Source: Bacteroidota bacterium
GTDB taxonomy: Bacteria; Bacteroidota; Ignavibacteria; UBA10030
Assembly (NCBI GenBank): GCA_021813905.1
Contig: JAKAJH010000007.1
Coordinates: forward strand, 1 to 64,000
Length of the DNA stretch: 64,000 nucleotides
Direction of reading: 5' to 3'
Shown piece by piece: positions 48,259-59,342 of the stretch. The position numbers and the translations under genes were made by a program. Under the pieces are notes generated by a model. It made no database searches, was not told the origin of the DNA, and saw only the letters and a list, made by a program, of their open reading frames with translations. The stretch's first letter is position 1, and every line of letters starts with the position of its first letter.

Positions 48259-48365
48259 GAACGGTCCGCAACGGCACCGAAGCGGATTCCCGATCTGATC
48301 GCAACAACATCGGCCGGGCTGCGATAGCACACGGATGCCTGCAGCCCGCCTCCGGGCACGTGCAC

Positions 48366-49163
48366 ATGGCCGGTCCTGTCTCACGAATCCTTCTCATCAC
48401 TCAGCATCCCGACCTGATCCGGGACCTCGCTTCTCCTCCGGCTTCACTGCGCTGGCGTGTCCACGTTGCGCCCGATGTCGTCGCAGCCGCGCGCGTGCTG
48501 AACGGCAAGCGTCCCCGCGCGCTCGTGCTGGATATCCAGCAGGTCGTCTCCCGGCCCGGGCGCCGCATCTCGTCGCTGAAGCGCGCGTTTCCCGGCGTTC
48601 CGATCCTCCTCCTGACGATCGCGGATCCCGCCAACGGCGAACCGTTCGGCGTTTCCTTTGGAGCGGAGAAATGCGTTGTTCTGCCCGCCGCCCGCGCACA
48701 GCTCTTTCGGGAGATCCGGTCTCTTCTCTCTTCCTCGCGTCGGACAGCGCCTCGTCCTTCGCGTGAGCGTTCTGCTCCCGCACTCACCGATCACGAGATC
48801 GAGCTGCTGCGCATGTTCGTTCGCACGATGCTGGCGGGCCAGGCACCCGGTCGCACCGATCCGACAGAGCTGTCGTTCGGGAATCTCCATGCGGACTTCA
48901 TCCGTCAGGAGCTGTCAGTGAACGGCATGCCCGTTCCGACCAGTGCCCTCGAATTGCGGCTGCTCCGGTATCTCGCGGCACACGCCGGAGAGGCCGTCTC
49001 GCGCGAGCAGCTGCTCAACGATGTCTGGGGGTACGAATCCGCGCCGCAGACACGCTCCGTCGACAACTACGTTCTTCAGCTGCGCAAGAAGATTGAAGAA
49101 GATCCTGCCGCTCCGGTCCATCTGCTGACGCTCCGGGGCGCAGGGTATCGGTTCGAGCTGTGA
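48366..49163 (+). CDS. Winged-helix (OmpR/PhoB C-terminal type) regulator with atypical receiver domain
   Basis: C-terminus 'LELRLLRYLAAHAGEAVSREQLLNDVWGYESAPQTRSVDNYVLQLRKKIEEDPAAPVHLLTLRGAGYRFEL'. Confidence 0.85.
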   Translation: MAGPVSRILLITQHPDLIRDLASPPASLRWRVHVAPDVVAAARVLNGKRPRALVLDIQQVVSRPGRRISSLKRAFPGVPILLLTIADPANGEPFGVSFGAEKCVVLPAARAQLFREIRSLLSSSRRTAPRPSRERSAPALTDHEIELLRMFVRTMLAGQAPGRTDPTELSFGNLHADFIRQELSVNGMPVPTSALELRLLRYLAAHAGEAVSREQLLNDVWGYESAPQTRSVDNYVLQLRKKIEEDPAAPVHLLTLRGAGYRFEL

Positions 49164-49348
49164 GCCCCGGGCTTTTGACGTAGTTTTGACACAAGGGGGC
49201 GTGCCACTCTGCATCCGTTTCCGTAGGATAGCAACAGATGGGTTCATGATCGTTGCTGCATCCTTTCAGGGAGGTTCTGTGAAACGGTCCGATCCGCATT
49301 TCCTGTTCCGTGTTTCCCGCGCCCGGTGGCGTCGCCGGAGTCCAGCCG

Positions 49349-49783
49349 ATGGAACAATCGTCTGACAGTGAAGAACTCCGGTTCCTCGCGAAGTCCGGGG
49401 AAGAAGCACTTGCGCGGGAGGACATTGCGCGCGTTGCCGCCGCTGCCGGATTCGAGCCGGAGCGGATCGAGGAGATCCGGACTGCTGTCAACGAGGCCTG
49501 CCTGAATGCGCTCGAGCATTCGGACAGCCGGAGCTTCACGGTCTGGTACTCGGTTCACAGAACAGCATTGATCGTTGAAGTCCGGAACAGCGGACAACCG
49601 TTTCGGATGCCGGAGTCGACGCCCGATCTGGCCGCGAAGATGGAAGGCGAGCAGCCCCCGCGGGGCTGGGGCCTGTATCTGATGCGGAGGCTGTGCAACC
49701 GTCTCAGCATGTCGCACAAAGGGGGGATCAATGTGATCCACATGGAATTCGACGTGCACCCAGCACACTCACACCGTACGTAG
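49349..49783 (+). CDS. Anti-sigma factor / serine kinase ATPase (RsbW-type HATPase_c_2)
   Basis: 'IEEIRTAVNEACLNALEHSDSRSF...LIVEVRNSGQPF...GWGLYLMRRLCNRLSM'. Confidence 0.85.
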   Translation: MEQSSDSEELRFLAKSGEEALAREDIARVAAAAGFEPERIEEIRTAVNEACLNALEHSDSRSFTVWYSVHRTALIVEVRNSGQPFRMPESTPDLAAKMEGEQPPRGWGLYLMRRLCNRLSMSHKGGINVIHMEFDVHPAHSHRT

Positions 49784-49801
49784 TCGGTCAAGGAGCCCGC
49801 G

Positions 49802-50152
49802 ATGGAACCCGTATTCGACCTGCAGACACACATCGAAGGAGCATTGGCACTCCTGACGTTTCAGGGAGAGCTCACCGGATCCGCCGAGGACGCGCTGACG
49901 CAGGCATATCAGAAGCTCGCGCTGGCGCGCGCGACGAACATTCTTCTGCAGTTTCACGAGAAGGACTATCTCAACAGCGCCGGCATCGCCCTTCTGATTG
50001 CGCTCGTGTCACAGGCGCGGAAGGAGAAGCGGCAGGTCGGCGTGTTCGGGCTCTCAAACCACTTTCAGAAGATCTTCGACATGATCGGATTGACCGATTA
50101 CCTGACAATTTACCAGGGTGAAGCGGAAGCGCGGAGACTTGTCAGCGCGTGA
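49802..50152 (+). CDS. STAS-domain anti-anti-sigma factor
   Basis: 'ALALLTFQGELTGSAEDALTQAY...ILLQFHEKDYLNSAGIALLIALVSQARK...QVGVFGLSNHFQKIFDMIGLTDYLTIY'. Confidence 0.9.
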   Translation: MEPVFDLQTHIEGALALLTFQGELTGSAEDALTQAYQKLALARATNILLQFHEKDYLNSAGIALLIALVSQARKEKRQVGVFGLSNHFQKIFDMIGLTDYLTIYQGEAEARRLVSA

Positions 50153-50185
50153 GCCGTGAACGTGGTTCAACATCGCGAGGAACCT

Positions 50186-52594
50186 ATGAAACGTTTCGGA
50201 TTCGCACTTGCCATCCTCCTGCTTGGGGGCGCTGTCGTCGGCTGGGTCCTCGGCGCCTTCGCGACCGGCGACACACAGCACACCGGCCAGATGCTCGCCC
50301 TGATTCTCCTCAACCTGCTGATCGGGCTTGCGCTCTCGTTCGGCGTATTCGCCCTCGCGGTGCGGGCTCTTCAGAGTCGACTGAAGCCTGTGACGAAGCA
50401 CGTGCGTCGCGCGGGGATCATCGCAGCGGTCATGGTCGGACTCTTCTTCGGCGCGCTCGTGAATATCAGGCTCGGCCAGACCGAGCGCCTGATGTTCGGT
50501 GATCTGTCACGCTCTTCCCACCTTCTTGTTTCGAACGCCGGCGACTGGCTGGCCTCGATCGCGTTCTGGTTCACATGGGTCACGGTGGCCTATCTGCTTC
50601 CGCTGATGTATGAGGAATGGATCGGCCGGCGGTCGCGGGTCGTCGCAGCAACCGTCACCGTCAAGGAGCGCATCTTTCTCGTCGTGAAGCTCGCGTTTGG
50701 CGCGGTGGTCGTCTGGCTTCTGACGGCGGCCACGATGACCGGCGACTGGGTGGGATACCCGCAATATGCGACTGAGACCGTCGGTACCCGGGAAATCGGA
50801 AATGTGCGCGATGACTCGATCGCGATCATCGGAATCGACATCGGTGCGATGAGCCATGCCCGGTATCTGGAAGGGATTCGGCTTGTCGGGGAGGAATTGG
50901 ACAGGCAGGGGGTCGCCGTGAAGCTGGTGGTGCTGCCGAAGGACCTCGAACGATCATCGCGCGTGGCCGGACTTCTGGAGCAGATCGCACGGCAGGGGAA
51001 TGTCGTCTTCGCGGTCCCGCCGATGATGACCGAGGGCATGAGGCCGATCGATGAGCGCTGGCACTGGGTACAGGATCCGACGCAGAATGAAACCCCGTTC
51101 GTGTGGGGGGTTGCCAGCGCGGTGCCCGGCACGCTCTCGGGCTGGAGTTGGGCGATGCGGTTCTATCCGCATGCATACACGGATTACAAACGGGGGGACA
51201 TTGTCCCGGACGCCGCCCTCCGGGTTGTCAGCCTCTTCCGCGGAGGCGCCGACTCGAGCATCGGAGTGGTCGAGGGTCACCGGTTCGTTTTTGGGAAGTA
51301 TGTGACGGGATTGTTCGAGGATGGGTCTGCGCCTGTCGTGAGACGACTTGCGCCCTGGAAGGTGTCGGGGGGTGAAGCGTCGTGGAGGGCCGAGGACGAC
51401 ACAATCTGGTACTCCATCGGAAATCAGCTCGTCACCACTCTCAGCGATCTCCACACGAATTTCTTCAGAGGGAAGATCGTCGTTCTTGACCCCGGCGGTT
51501 CTCCCGGCTTCGAGGACAAAGGAGAATCATATGGAGCGACCGCAGCGGTGATCGTTCACCAGATCCTGAACGATGTTTCGCTGACCCCCCTCGACAGTTG
51601 GACCCCGTGGGTCGTGCTCCTGGTCCAGCTGATCGCGATCGCGCTGATGGTCTTCATCCAGCCGGTCATCGCCGCGATCATCATCTTCCTGATGGTGATC
51701 GGACAGGCGTTTCTGTATCCCTGGCTCGTCGAGCACACCGGGTATGTGCTGAATGTGATGCCGCCGATCCTCACGGCGTTCTGGTCGGCATTCGTTCTGC
51801 TGTTCATCCGAGTGTTCCATGAACGCCGCCGGGCGGAGATCCGTGAGAAGAAGCGTGTCGAGGATGAGTTGAAAGCGGCGCATGATATGCAAATGGGTCT
51901 GATGCCGACGGCTGATCCCGTCGTGCGGGGATTTCAAATTTCCGGTCTGTGCCATCCGGCGCATGAGGTGGGAGGAGACTTCTTCGACTACGTCTGGCTG
52001 GATGAGCGCAGGACGCGGCTGGGGATCGCCATCGCGGACGTCAGCGGCAAAGCCATGAAGGCGGCGATCACGGCCGTGCTGACAAGCGGCATGGTGTATC
52101 GCGAGGCGGGCGCCAAGGAAACGCCGAAGACCATCCTGCGCAAGATCAACCGGCCGATGTATCTTAAGACCGACCGGCGGATGTTTACCGCCATGACGTT
52201 TGCCGTGCTCGACATCCCGAAGCGGGTGTTGCGGCTCTCGAATGCGGGTCAGGCATTCCCCGTTCTGATCCGAAAGGGCAACGTGGAACTGCTCCGCGTC
52301 GAGGGAGAACGTCTGCCGCTGGGTGTGCAGGAAGAAACGCAGTACCAGGAGCGCTCCATCAGGCTGCGTACAGGCGATTGCGTGATTCTGTACACGGACG
52401 GCATCACGGAAGCCATGAACCCCAACGGAGAAATGTTCGGCCTCGACCGGTTCTTCGATCTTCTGAAGACGCTGGATGCCGGCCTTTCCTCCAAAGGCGT
52501 CCTTGATACGCTGTTCGGTCGCGTCAGGGAGTATGCCGGCGATGCCGCGCAATATGATGATATGACGGTGGTGGTGCTGAAGGTCTTGAAATAG
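50186..52594 (+). CDS. Membrane SpoIIE/RsbU-type PP2C phosphatase with CHASE2-like sensor
   Basis: N-terminal TMs, CHASE2-like extracytoplasmic region, TM triplet, 'AAHDMQMGLMPTADPVVRGFQISGLCHPAHEVGGDFFDYVWLDERRTRLGIAIADVSGKAMKAA' and 'VILYTDGITEAMNPNGEMFG'. Confidence 0.88.
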   Translation: MKRFGFALAILLLGGAVVGWVLGAFATGDTQHTGQMLALILLNLLIGLALSFGVFALAVRALQSRLKPVTKHVRRAGIIAAVMVGLFFGALVNIRLGQTERLMFGDLSRSSHLLVSNAGDWLASIAFWFTWVTVAYLLPLMYEEWIGRRSRVVAATVTVKERIFLVVKLAFGAVVVWLLTAATMTGDWVGYPQYATETVGTREIGNVRDDSIAIIGIDIGAMSHARYLEGIRLVGEELDRQGVAVKLVVLPKDLERSSRVAGLLEQIARQGNVVFAVPPMMTEGMRPIDERWHWVQDPTQNETPFVWGVASAVPGTLSGWSWAMRFYPHAYTDYKRGDIVPDAALRVVSLFRGGADSSIGVVEGHRFVFGKYVTGLFEDGSAPVVRRLAPWKVSGGEASWRAEDDTIWYSIGNQLVTTLSDLHTNFFRGKIVVLDPGGSPGFEDKGESYGATAAVIVHQILNDVSLTPLDSWTPWVVLLVQLIAIALMVFIQPVIAAIIIFLMVIGQAFLYPWLVEHTGYVLNVMPPILTAFWSAFVLLFIRVFHERRRAEIREKKRVEDELKAAHDMQMGLMPTADPVVRGFQISGLCHPAHEVGGDFFDYVWLDERRTRLGIAIADVSGKAMKAAITAVLTSGMVYREAGAKETPKTILRKINRPMYLKTDRRMFTAMTFAVLDIPKRVLRLSNAGQAFPVLIRKGNVELLRVEGERLPLGVQEETQYQERSIRLRTGDCVILYTDGITEAMNPNGEMFGLDRFFDLLKTLDAGLSSKGVLDTLFGRVREYAGDAAQYDDMTVVVLKVLK

Positions 52595-52672
52595 TATCAG
52601 ACCTGACCGATCTGTTCAAATGCCCCGCCGCATACGCGGGACGCGTTCTCACCCGTCTTTGCGGGACACCGG

Positions 52673-53749
<1,077 letters not shown>

Positions 53750-53846
53750 TCAGTTGAACGGAATTCTTGCGGTTCGGATCTCTGCCGTCGAACATGGGCG
53801 GGATCTCCCATGGGCCGCTTTGAGGTACAGAGCGGAGGCGTTGGTC

Positions 53847-56252
53847 CTACTGCTGCCCTACAGACACGACAAAATCTCTTCCCTCCCACCGGCGAGCATC
53901 TGTCCACGAGAACGTGAATCGGATTGTCGTCCCCGCGGGAAGGCTCTTGGTAGGGAGTTCGGCCGTGTGGAGACCGAAACCGGTGTCGAGCGTTGGCACG
54001 TCATGCGCGGTGTGCCAATTGTCGGAACTCCAGCGGACGGTCGCCGCGGCAAGGACCTCGATGCGCAGGATCTTATCCTCCGGAATGGAGGTACACTTCA
54101 AATTGAAACGCCACACGGCAAAGGGCAAATGTGCCTTCCGCGGTGCGTACCGTTCGGCCGCCGCAGCGGGCATGTCGTACACTTTCCCGTCCTTCAGGGA
54201 TCGGAGCAGCTTGACGTACTCCGCATGCGCCCACGCCAGCGGCATCGCGGAGCCCGACGGTCGTCCGAAGGAAAGCTCGCGCGCCGGGATATCAGCCGCA
54301 TCCCAGACCTGTTCCGGGAACAGTCCGCCCGAGCCGGCAAATGATTCGAAGGCCTTCAGCAGCCGCTTGGCTTCCGCACGATGTCCGGCGGCGAGTTCAT
54401 AATGTGCCCGCTCACCGGTCAGAAGCGGCCACGCTCTGCCGATCCCCGTCCCGTCGAACGGTGATCCATCCTCGTGTTCCCCGTAGCCGTCGTCGTTGTA
54501 GCGACGCCAGACGGGCCCCGTTGGGGTTTCAACCTTCAGAAGGGCATCGATCACTCGTACCGTATTGACGATGCGCGGATCATCGGGAGCGCGGAGGCCG
54601 AAGCGCACAAGGGCAAGGGCGTCCGGACTGACGATCTTGGCCGCCGGCTCCAGAGACTGCCCCGGCGGACGGTTCTTGATGGGGACATAACCGTTTGCCG
54701 GCGACGATGCTTCACCCACGTCCGGAGGAGCGATGCGGACATAATAACCCTCCACGCCGACCTGCTTCGCGAGGGATGTGTTGGTGACGTATGTCCACCG
54801 TTCGATGCTTGCATTCCAGAAATCCGCGGTGTCGCGGAGGTAGGCGCCGAGCGAAGCGTCATGATTGATCTCCGCCAGAGACGCAGCGGCAAGCATCGCG
54901 GAGACTTCCACCGCGAGCGTGAACGGAGAATAGCCGGGGTCCTCTTCCCACCGGTCTTCCTGCGTCACCGGTCCGTTCAGCAGGAGGTAGCACGCGGCCT
55001 TCCGGAGCATGGGCCAGAACGCGGAGAGTTCCTCGCGGTTCAATGCCTGTTCCCGGTATGCCAGATCCGCGAGCAGAATGGGAAATGCCGTCTCATCGGT
55101 CTGGACTGCGCTCCAGTAGGGAGAGCCGTCGAGCCACATATTCTGCGCCCAGTGGCCGTCCGGAGCCTGTGTGGATCTGAGATAGTCGAGGACCCGCTTC
55201 GCGTCCTCCGTCGCACCGGCGGCAAGCAACGCCCCGGCACTTTCCACAAGATCGCGCGGCCACACGAGATGGTAGCCGCCCAGGTCGTCGTCTCCTTTCG
55301 CGAATCCCCAGGGGATCGAGAGCCCCGCAATGATTCCTCCCGGGTGTGTCTTCGATTCGCACGAACGGAGAACCATCATGCTTCGGCGATACAGCGTGTC
55401 GCTTTCGGCGAGGTCCGTGCCGAGAGCCGTGAGGCCGCTCTGCCACTGCCGCCACGAATCTCCGTACGCCGACATTGCCGGCGGCACGCCGGCGCGCAGT
55501 CCCGCCAGCGCCTGTTCCGCTGCGCGGGAAGAGTCGCTTCCGAATCCCAAGGAGAGTACGCACTCGCTCCCTTCGGGTGGCAGCGGTATCTCACCGACGA
55601 CCGCGACGTTTCCGTTCTCTGCCCGGTCGTATTCCCACGTCATGCGGAAGTTGCGGGAGAGATCCTGCCAGCCATCGGAGGTTCCGACGAAACCGACAGA
55701 TCGCTTCACAAAACCGGAGGAGCAGGCGAGAGCCAACGCACTGCCGTCCCGTTCCGCGAAGAGCAGAGGGACGCCATCATACTCGCCGGTCCAGGCGGTG
55801 TTCCCCGCCCCGAAATTGTTCAGATGAGGTGCGAGCAGGACGTACAGATGGTAGTCTTGAGGCGGACCTTGAAGCGCCTCGAAGCGAATCCGCTGCAGGA
55901 CGGCGTTGTGGAACGGGTCCGCAAGGATGGTCTTCTCCAGCCGGTAGCGGTTCCGCAGACATGTGTTGAGCAGGCGGTAGACGGGGACGCCGGGTTCGCC
56001 GGGGAGCAGTTCGGTTTGGATGTCACGTTTCTCTTCCGAGAAAAAGTCGTGGCCGTTGGTGATGAGAAGTTCCATGTCCCGGATACATGCATGGTCAACG
56101 TCGGGATAGTAGACTTCGTTCAAGACCCCGTGGCTGTGGGTGAACCACACGCGACTTGTCGGCTGGATGGCTGTTCCGATGCCGTTCTTCGCGCTCGATG
56201 TCCAACGGGCAGCGATGCCGGGCGAGCCGGGAGCGGATCTTCCCTCATTCAT
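53847..56252 (-). CDS. GH15 family glucoamylase-like protein
   Basis: 'YPDVDHACIRDMELLITNGHDFFSEEKRD', 'GFAKGDDDLGGYHLVWPRDLVESAGALLAAG', 'GIGRAWPLLTGERAHYELAAGH'. Confidence 0.92.
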   Translation of the reverse strand: MNEGRSAPGSPGIAARWTSSAKNGIGTAIQPTSRVWFTHSHGVLNEVYYPDVDHACIRDMELLITNGHDFFSEEKRDIQTELLPGEPGVPVYRLLNTCLRNRYRLEKTILADPFHNAVLQRIRFEALQGPPQDYHLYVLLAPHLNNFGAGNTAWTGEYDGVPLLFAERDGSALALACSSGFVKRSVGFVGTSDGWQDLSRNFRMTWEYDRAENGNVAVVGEIPLPPEGSECVLSLGFGSDSSRAAEQALAGLRAGVPPAMSAYGDSWRQWQSGLTALGTDLAESDTLYRRSMMVLRSCESKTHPGGIIAGLSIPWGFAKGDDDLGGYHLVWPRDLVESAGALLAAGATEDAKRVLDYLRSTQAPDGHWAQNMWLDGSPYWSAVQTDETAFPILLADLAYREQALNREELSAFWPMLRKAACYLLLNGPVTQEDRWEEDPGYSPFTLAVEVSAMLAAASLAEINHDASLGAYLRDTADFWNASIERWTYVTNTSLAKQVGVEGYYVRIAPPDVGEASSPANGYVPIKNRPPGQSLEPAAKIVSPDALALVRFGLRAPDDPRIVNTVRVIDALLKVETPTGPVWRRYNDDGYGEHEDGSPFDGTGIGRAWPLLTGERAHYELAAGHRAEAKRLLKAFESFAGSGGLFPEQVWDAADIPARELSFGRPSGSAMPLAWAHAEYVKLLRSLKDGKVYDMPAAAAERYAPRKAHLPFAVWRFNLKCTSIPEDKILRIEVLAAATVRWSSDNWHTAHDVPTLDTGFGLHTAELPTKSLPAGTTIRFTFSWTDARRWEGRDFVVSVGQQ

Positions 56253-56274
56253 GATGAAACATCCTCATCTGTTT

Positions 56275-57384
56275 TCAGAAGGTTGACCATTCCACGACGG
56301 CCTTGATCTCATCCGTGGGATGGACACCGAAGGCACGGGCGAAATCAGCCGCAGGATAGCGGTGGGTGATCAGCCGGGGCAGGTGACCGCTCCAGCGAAG
56401 GTCTGCCATCGTCAGGTCGCGCACGGCCATGCCGAAATGATCACGCGAAGCATTGACGCTTCCGACGATCACCTGGTTCCGCAGGACGAGCTTGCGCATC
56501 AGGGCCGCGCCGGAGATCTGCATCGGACGGTCTCCTCCCGGGATGCCGGTCAGCACGTAGACGCCGTTCGTGGCGAGCGCGTCGAGCAGGTCGAAATCGA
56601 GTGACGCGATCCCTGCCGCCTCCAGGATGAGATCCATCGGGCCGATGATGTCGTCCACTTTGTCTGCGGGGATTGTCCTGCCATCCACATACCGGCCGCC
56701 GATGGCAGCGAGCCACTGGGGCCGCGCCGTCGTCTTGTCTACGACGTCCAGGCCGTACACCTCGGCGCCCCGGAGGGCGAGGACCGTCGCTCCCAGCAGA
56801 CCGATCGGACCCAATCCGGCGATCAGGCAGCGCTTGCCGAAGAGCCAGTCCGGTGTCGCGAGCGCGTCCGGCAGCCGGCTGGTCTGTATGCGCACCGCTT
56901 CGTCGATCGCCTTTTCCACGACAGAGGTGGGCTCAGTCAATACGCCGACGGGTTCTAATCCGGCCGGGAGACGAACGACGAACTGTTCATCGTCGATGAC
57001 GTATTCCGTCTCATATCCGTCCCGTCCCCAGATCCCTCGCTCGGTGAATTCGCCGGTCTGGCACATGTCGGATCTGTTCATGAGACAGGGGAGACATTTC
57101 CCGCACCCACGGCGAACGGTGAACACGGCGAGGTCACCCGGCTTGACACGAGTGACGTTCTTTCCGACGTCGATGACCGTACCAAGCATCTCGTGCCCCA
57201 TGATGAGATCGGTGGTGTTGGCGGGCGGGTGCGAACGTCCGCCCGACGCCTCTTCGCGGTCCGTGCCGCAGATGCCCACGCGGAGGATTCTGACTTTGAC
57301 ATCAGTCGGCGTCTTCAGGGAAGGCTCCTGACGGTCAACAAGATGGACGTTGGTGGTCCCGCTCTCGACAGCAATCGCTTTCAT
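56275..57384 (-). CDS. Zinc-dependent alcohol dehydrogenase family, glucose 1-dehydrogenase-like
   Basis: 'VGICGTDREEASGG', 'LIMGHEMLGTVIDVGKNVTRVKPGDLAVFTVRRGCGKCLPC', 'GLGPIGLLGATVLALRGAEVYGLDV'. Confidence 0.85.
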   Translation of the reverse strand: MKAIAVESGTTNVHLVDRQEPSLKTPTDVKVRILRVGICGTDREEASGGRSHPPANTTDLIMGHEMLGTVIDVGKNVTRVKPGDLAVFTVRRGCGKCLPCLMNRSDMCQTGEFTERGIWGRDGYETEYVIDDEQFVVRLPAGLEPVGVLTEPTSVVEKAIDEAVRIQTSRLPDALATPDWLFGKRCLIAGLGPIGLLGATVLALRGAEVYGLDVVDKTTARPQWLAAIGGRYVDGRTIPADKVDDIIGPMDLILEAAGIASLDFDLLDALATNGVYVLTGIPGGDRPMQISGAALMRKLVLRNQVIVGSVNASRDHFGMAVRDLTMADLRWSGHLPRLITHRYPAADFARAFGVHPTDEIKAVVEWSTF

Positions 57385-57416
57385 GAGGGAATCTCCGTAT
57401 TCATGGCTGATGAATC

Positions 57417-58703
57417 CTACGGTTGACGGTTCTTCCGAAGGATGCCGATCAGAATGAGAATTCCGAGGGTGATGCCCGCAACGCCCATAGCCGGGACCGC
57501 CGTGTATCCCCATTGGGACGCCAGCCATCCGCCAAGGGCCGAGCCCACGACTCCCGCAATCGCGGTGGTTGCGTTGAATAGTCCCAATGCCTCGCCTTCC
57601 CCGGATCGCGCGAGTCGTACGGTCACCGCGGTTCCCGTGACACTGAGGAGAGACCACGCCAGTACAATGAAGAGAAATCCGGCAACCGCGGGAAGGGTCT
57701 TGTCAGCGATTCCGGCAGAGCCAAGCACGGACAGTCCCGCGAACGCCACCCAGCGAACGCCGAGGCCTGCTTCCAGCACGCGGAGCGGCCCGTGACGGTC
57801 GGACCACTTCCCTGCGGGGGCGTACAGCGCCAGACCGAGTGCCGCAGCGACCGCAAACGCGGTGGAGGAAAGAGAAGCGGAGACGCCGTAGGCCTGGCGC
57901 ATCAGCACCGGGTACAGCGAGAAGAAGCCCGCGGCACCGGCAAAGCTCAGGAACCAGGCGACGAGAAATCCCCCGAAACGAGAGAAGATCGGTTCGAGGA
58001 TCTGCTCCAGCGAGCTGCTCCCGAGATGATGATGAAATCGTTGAGGCGATCCGGCAGACAGCTCGGTGTGACGTGGAGGGTGTACGAGGATCGGACGGGG
58101 AGTGATCTGCGTGAGTGAGCGGGGACGCACGACGCTGGCCGGCAGCACGCCCAGCAACGTCACCCCGCCAGCCGCCAGAAAACTGAGTGTCATGTTGATC
58201 TGACTGATGATCCCGGCCAGAAGCAATCCGCCGACTTGCCCGACGCCGTAAAATGTCTGGAGCCATCCGATGCGTTTGTCCCACTCTTCACGAGGATGCG
58301 CTTCGACGATGAGCATGTTGCCGACCGTGGCGGCAGCCGCGGCTCCTGCTCCCTGGGCAAGGGCAAGCGGTAATCGGACGGAGAGAGAGGTCGAAAAGGG
58401 GAACACCGCGAATCCGATTGCGGTGGTAACTAAGCCTCCGATGAGGATCAGCCGGTAGCAGTGTCTCCGGTCGGCGAGTCCGCCCCAGAGCGGCGCGAGC
58501 AACCCGCCCAGATTGAACACCGCCATCACCAGTCCTACGCTTGTCAGATCGCCTTGGCGACCGACGGCGAGCGGAAGGAGTATAGGTGCCAGGCCGGCCG
58601 CTGAAACCCCGAGCAAGCCGTACGAGAAGTACCAGGGTTCAGTGTAGAATCGCCAGGATGTCCTCACCTGCGGGGAATCGAGGTCATGTGATTGTTCCGT
58701 CAA
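57417..58703 (-). CDS. MFS transporter
   Basis: Twelve-TM-like hydrophobicity, 'LGGLLAPLWGGLADRRHCYRLILIGGL'. Confidence 0.88.
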   Translation of the reverse strand: MTEQSHDLDSPQVRTSWRFYTEPWYFSYGLLGVSAAGLAPILLPLAVGRQGDLTSVGLVMAVFNLGGLLAPLWGGLADRRHCYRLILIGGLVTTAIGFAVFPFSTSLSVRLPLALAQGAGAAAAATVGNMLIVEAHPREEWDKRIGWLQTFYGVGQVGGLLLAGIISQINMTLSFLAAGGVTLLGVLPASVVRPRSLTQITPRPILVHPPRHTELSAGSPQRFHHHLGSSSLEQILEPIFSRFGGFLVAWFLSFAGAAGFFSLYPVLMRQAYGVSASLSSTAFAVAAALGLALYAPAGKWSDRHGPLRVLEAGLGVRWVAFAGLSVLGSAGIADKTLPAVAGFLFIVLAWSLLSVTGTAVTVRLARSGEGEALGLFNATTAIAGVVGSALGGWLASQWGYTAVPAMGVAGITLGILILIGILRKNRQP

Positions 58704-58897
58704 AGGACGAAAGACTTGCCCGAGAGTCCTGTGGAAAGGTCATGCTATTTACTTTAAAACGCACTCTCAAAGAGGATAAGTTCCGCAGGGAGCCCTTCTG
58801 CAGGTCGAATTGGGGCTCAAAATGGCGGAAGAGCAGTGCAACCTTCGGGGTCAGTATCCGTGCACGGAGATTTTCTCTTGCTCGGAGAACGGAGATC

Positions 58898-59059
58898 TCA
58901 TGAACCAGAGCCCTTTCTCCGCCATGGTATCATACCTCCCTGGTCGTTCGGCAAGCCGATGCCGGAGAAATGTTCTTTGATTCTCTTCTCGAGAGCCTGA
59001 GTGGAGTCACAATAGAGGTGTGTCGATCGAAGACGAAGGATGGAGAACCAGGAACGCAT
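58898..59059 (-). pseudogene. Decayed GIY-YIG nuclease remnant (unit B)
   Basis: 'MRSWFSILRLRSTHLYCDSTQALEKRIKEHFSGIGLPNDQGG' aligns to 'MPAWFYILRLQSQVPYCGYTKDRVRRYREHFAGLGGRTTKLD' of unit A, then diverges and truncates. Confidence 0.6.
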
Positions 59060-59082
59060 ATCCCCCTCAGAAAGCAAAAACA

Positions 59083-59105
59083 CCCACCGGAGTGATTTCA
59101 GTGGG
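59083..59105 (-). terminator. Terminator-like hairpin of unit B
   Basis: Minus strand CCCAC-N13-GTGGG followed by TGTTTTTGC. Confidence 0.45.
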
Positions 59106-59246
59106 AGAATCTTGTGGGCCTCTCGACTCGGCCCGCGCAAGAACTACGGGGCTCGCTCGGGACTCTTCGACTCGCACTTTGAAGCGGCAGAGCCTTGAGC
59201 GATCCCCGGTGCGTCCCGAAAAGGGAACACCCCAATGCTGTGGCAA

Positions 59247-59280
59247 CGGGGCGTGTCGAAGGGCTCCGCGAGTAGGACTC
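59247..59280. repeat. Copy of the tRNA-Asn 3' tail plus flank (unit B boundary)
   Basis: cggggcgTgtcgaagggctccgcgagtaggactc; 33/34 identical to 59781..59814. Confidence 0.9.
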
Positions 59281-59342
59281 CCCGCCCGACTTCGTCGTGC
59301 GGGAGTCCCCTCCCATCTTCATTGGATGGTCACTTCATCCGT

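Noticed and set aside
48397-48890. Several overlapping minus-strand ORFs of 128-148 aa
   Set aside because: Arg/Ala-rich frames opposite the winged-helix regulator; no independent support.
54474-56306. 610-aa plus-strand ORF antisense to GH15
   Set aside because: Shadow ORF opposite a strongly supported glucoamylase-like gene.
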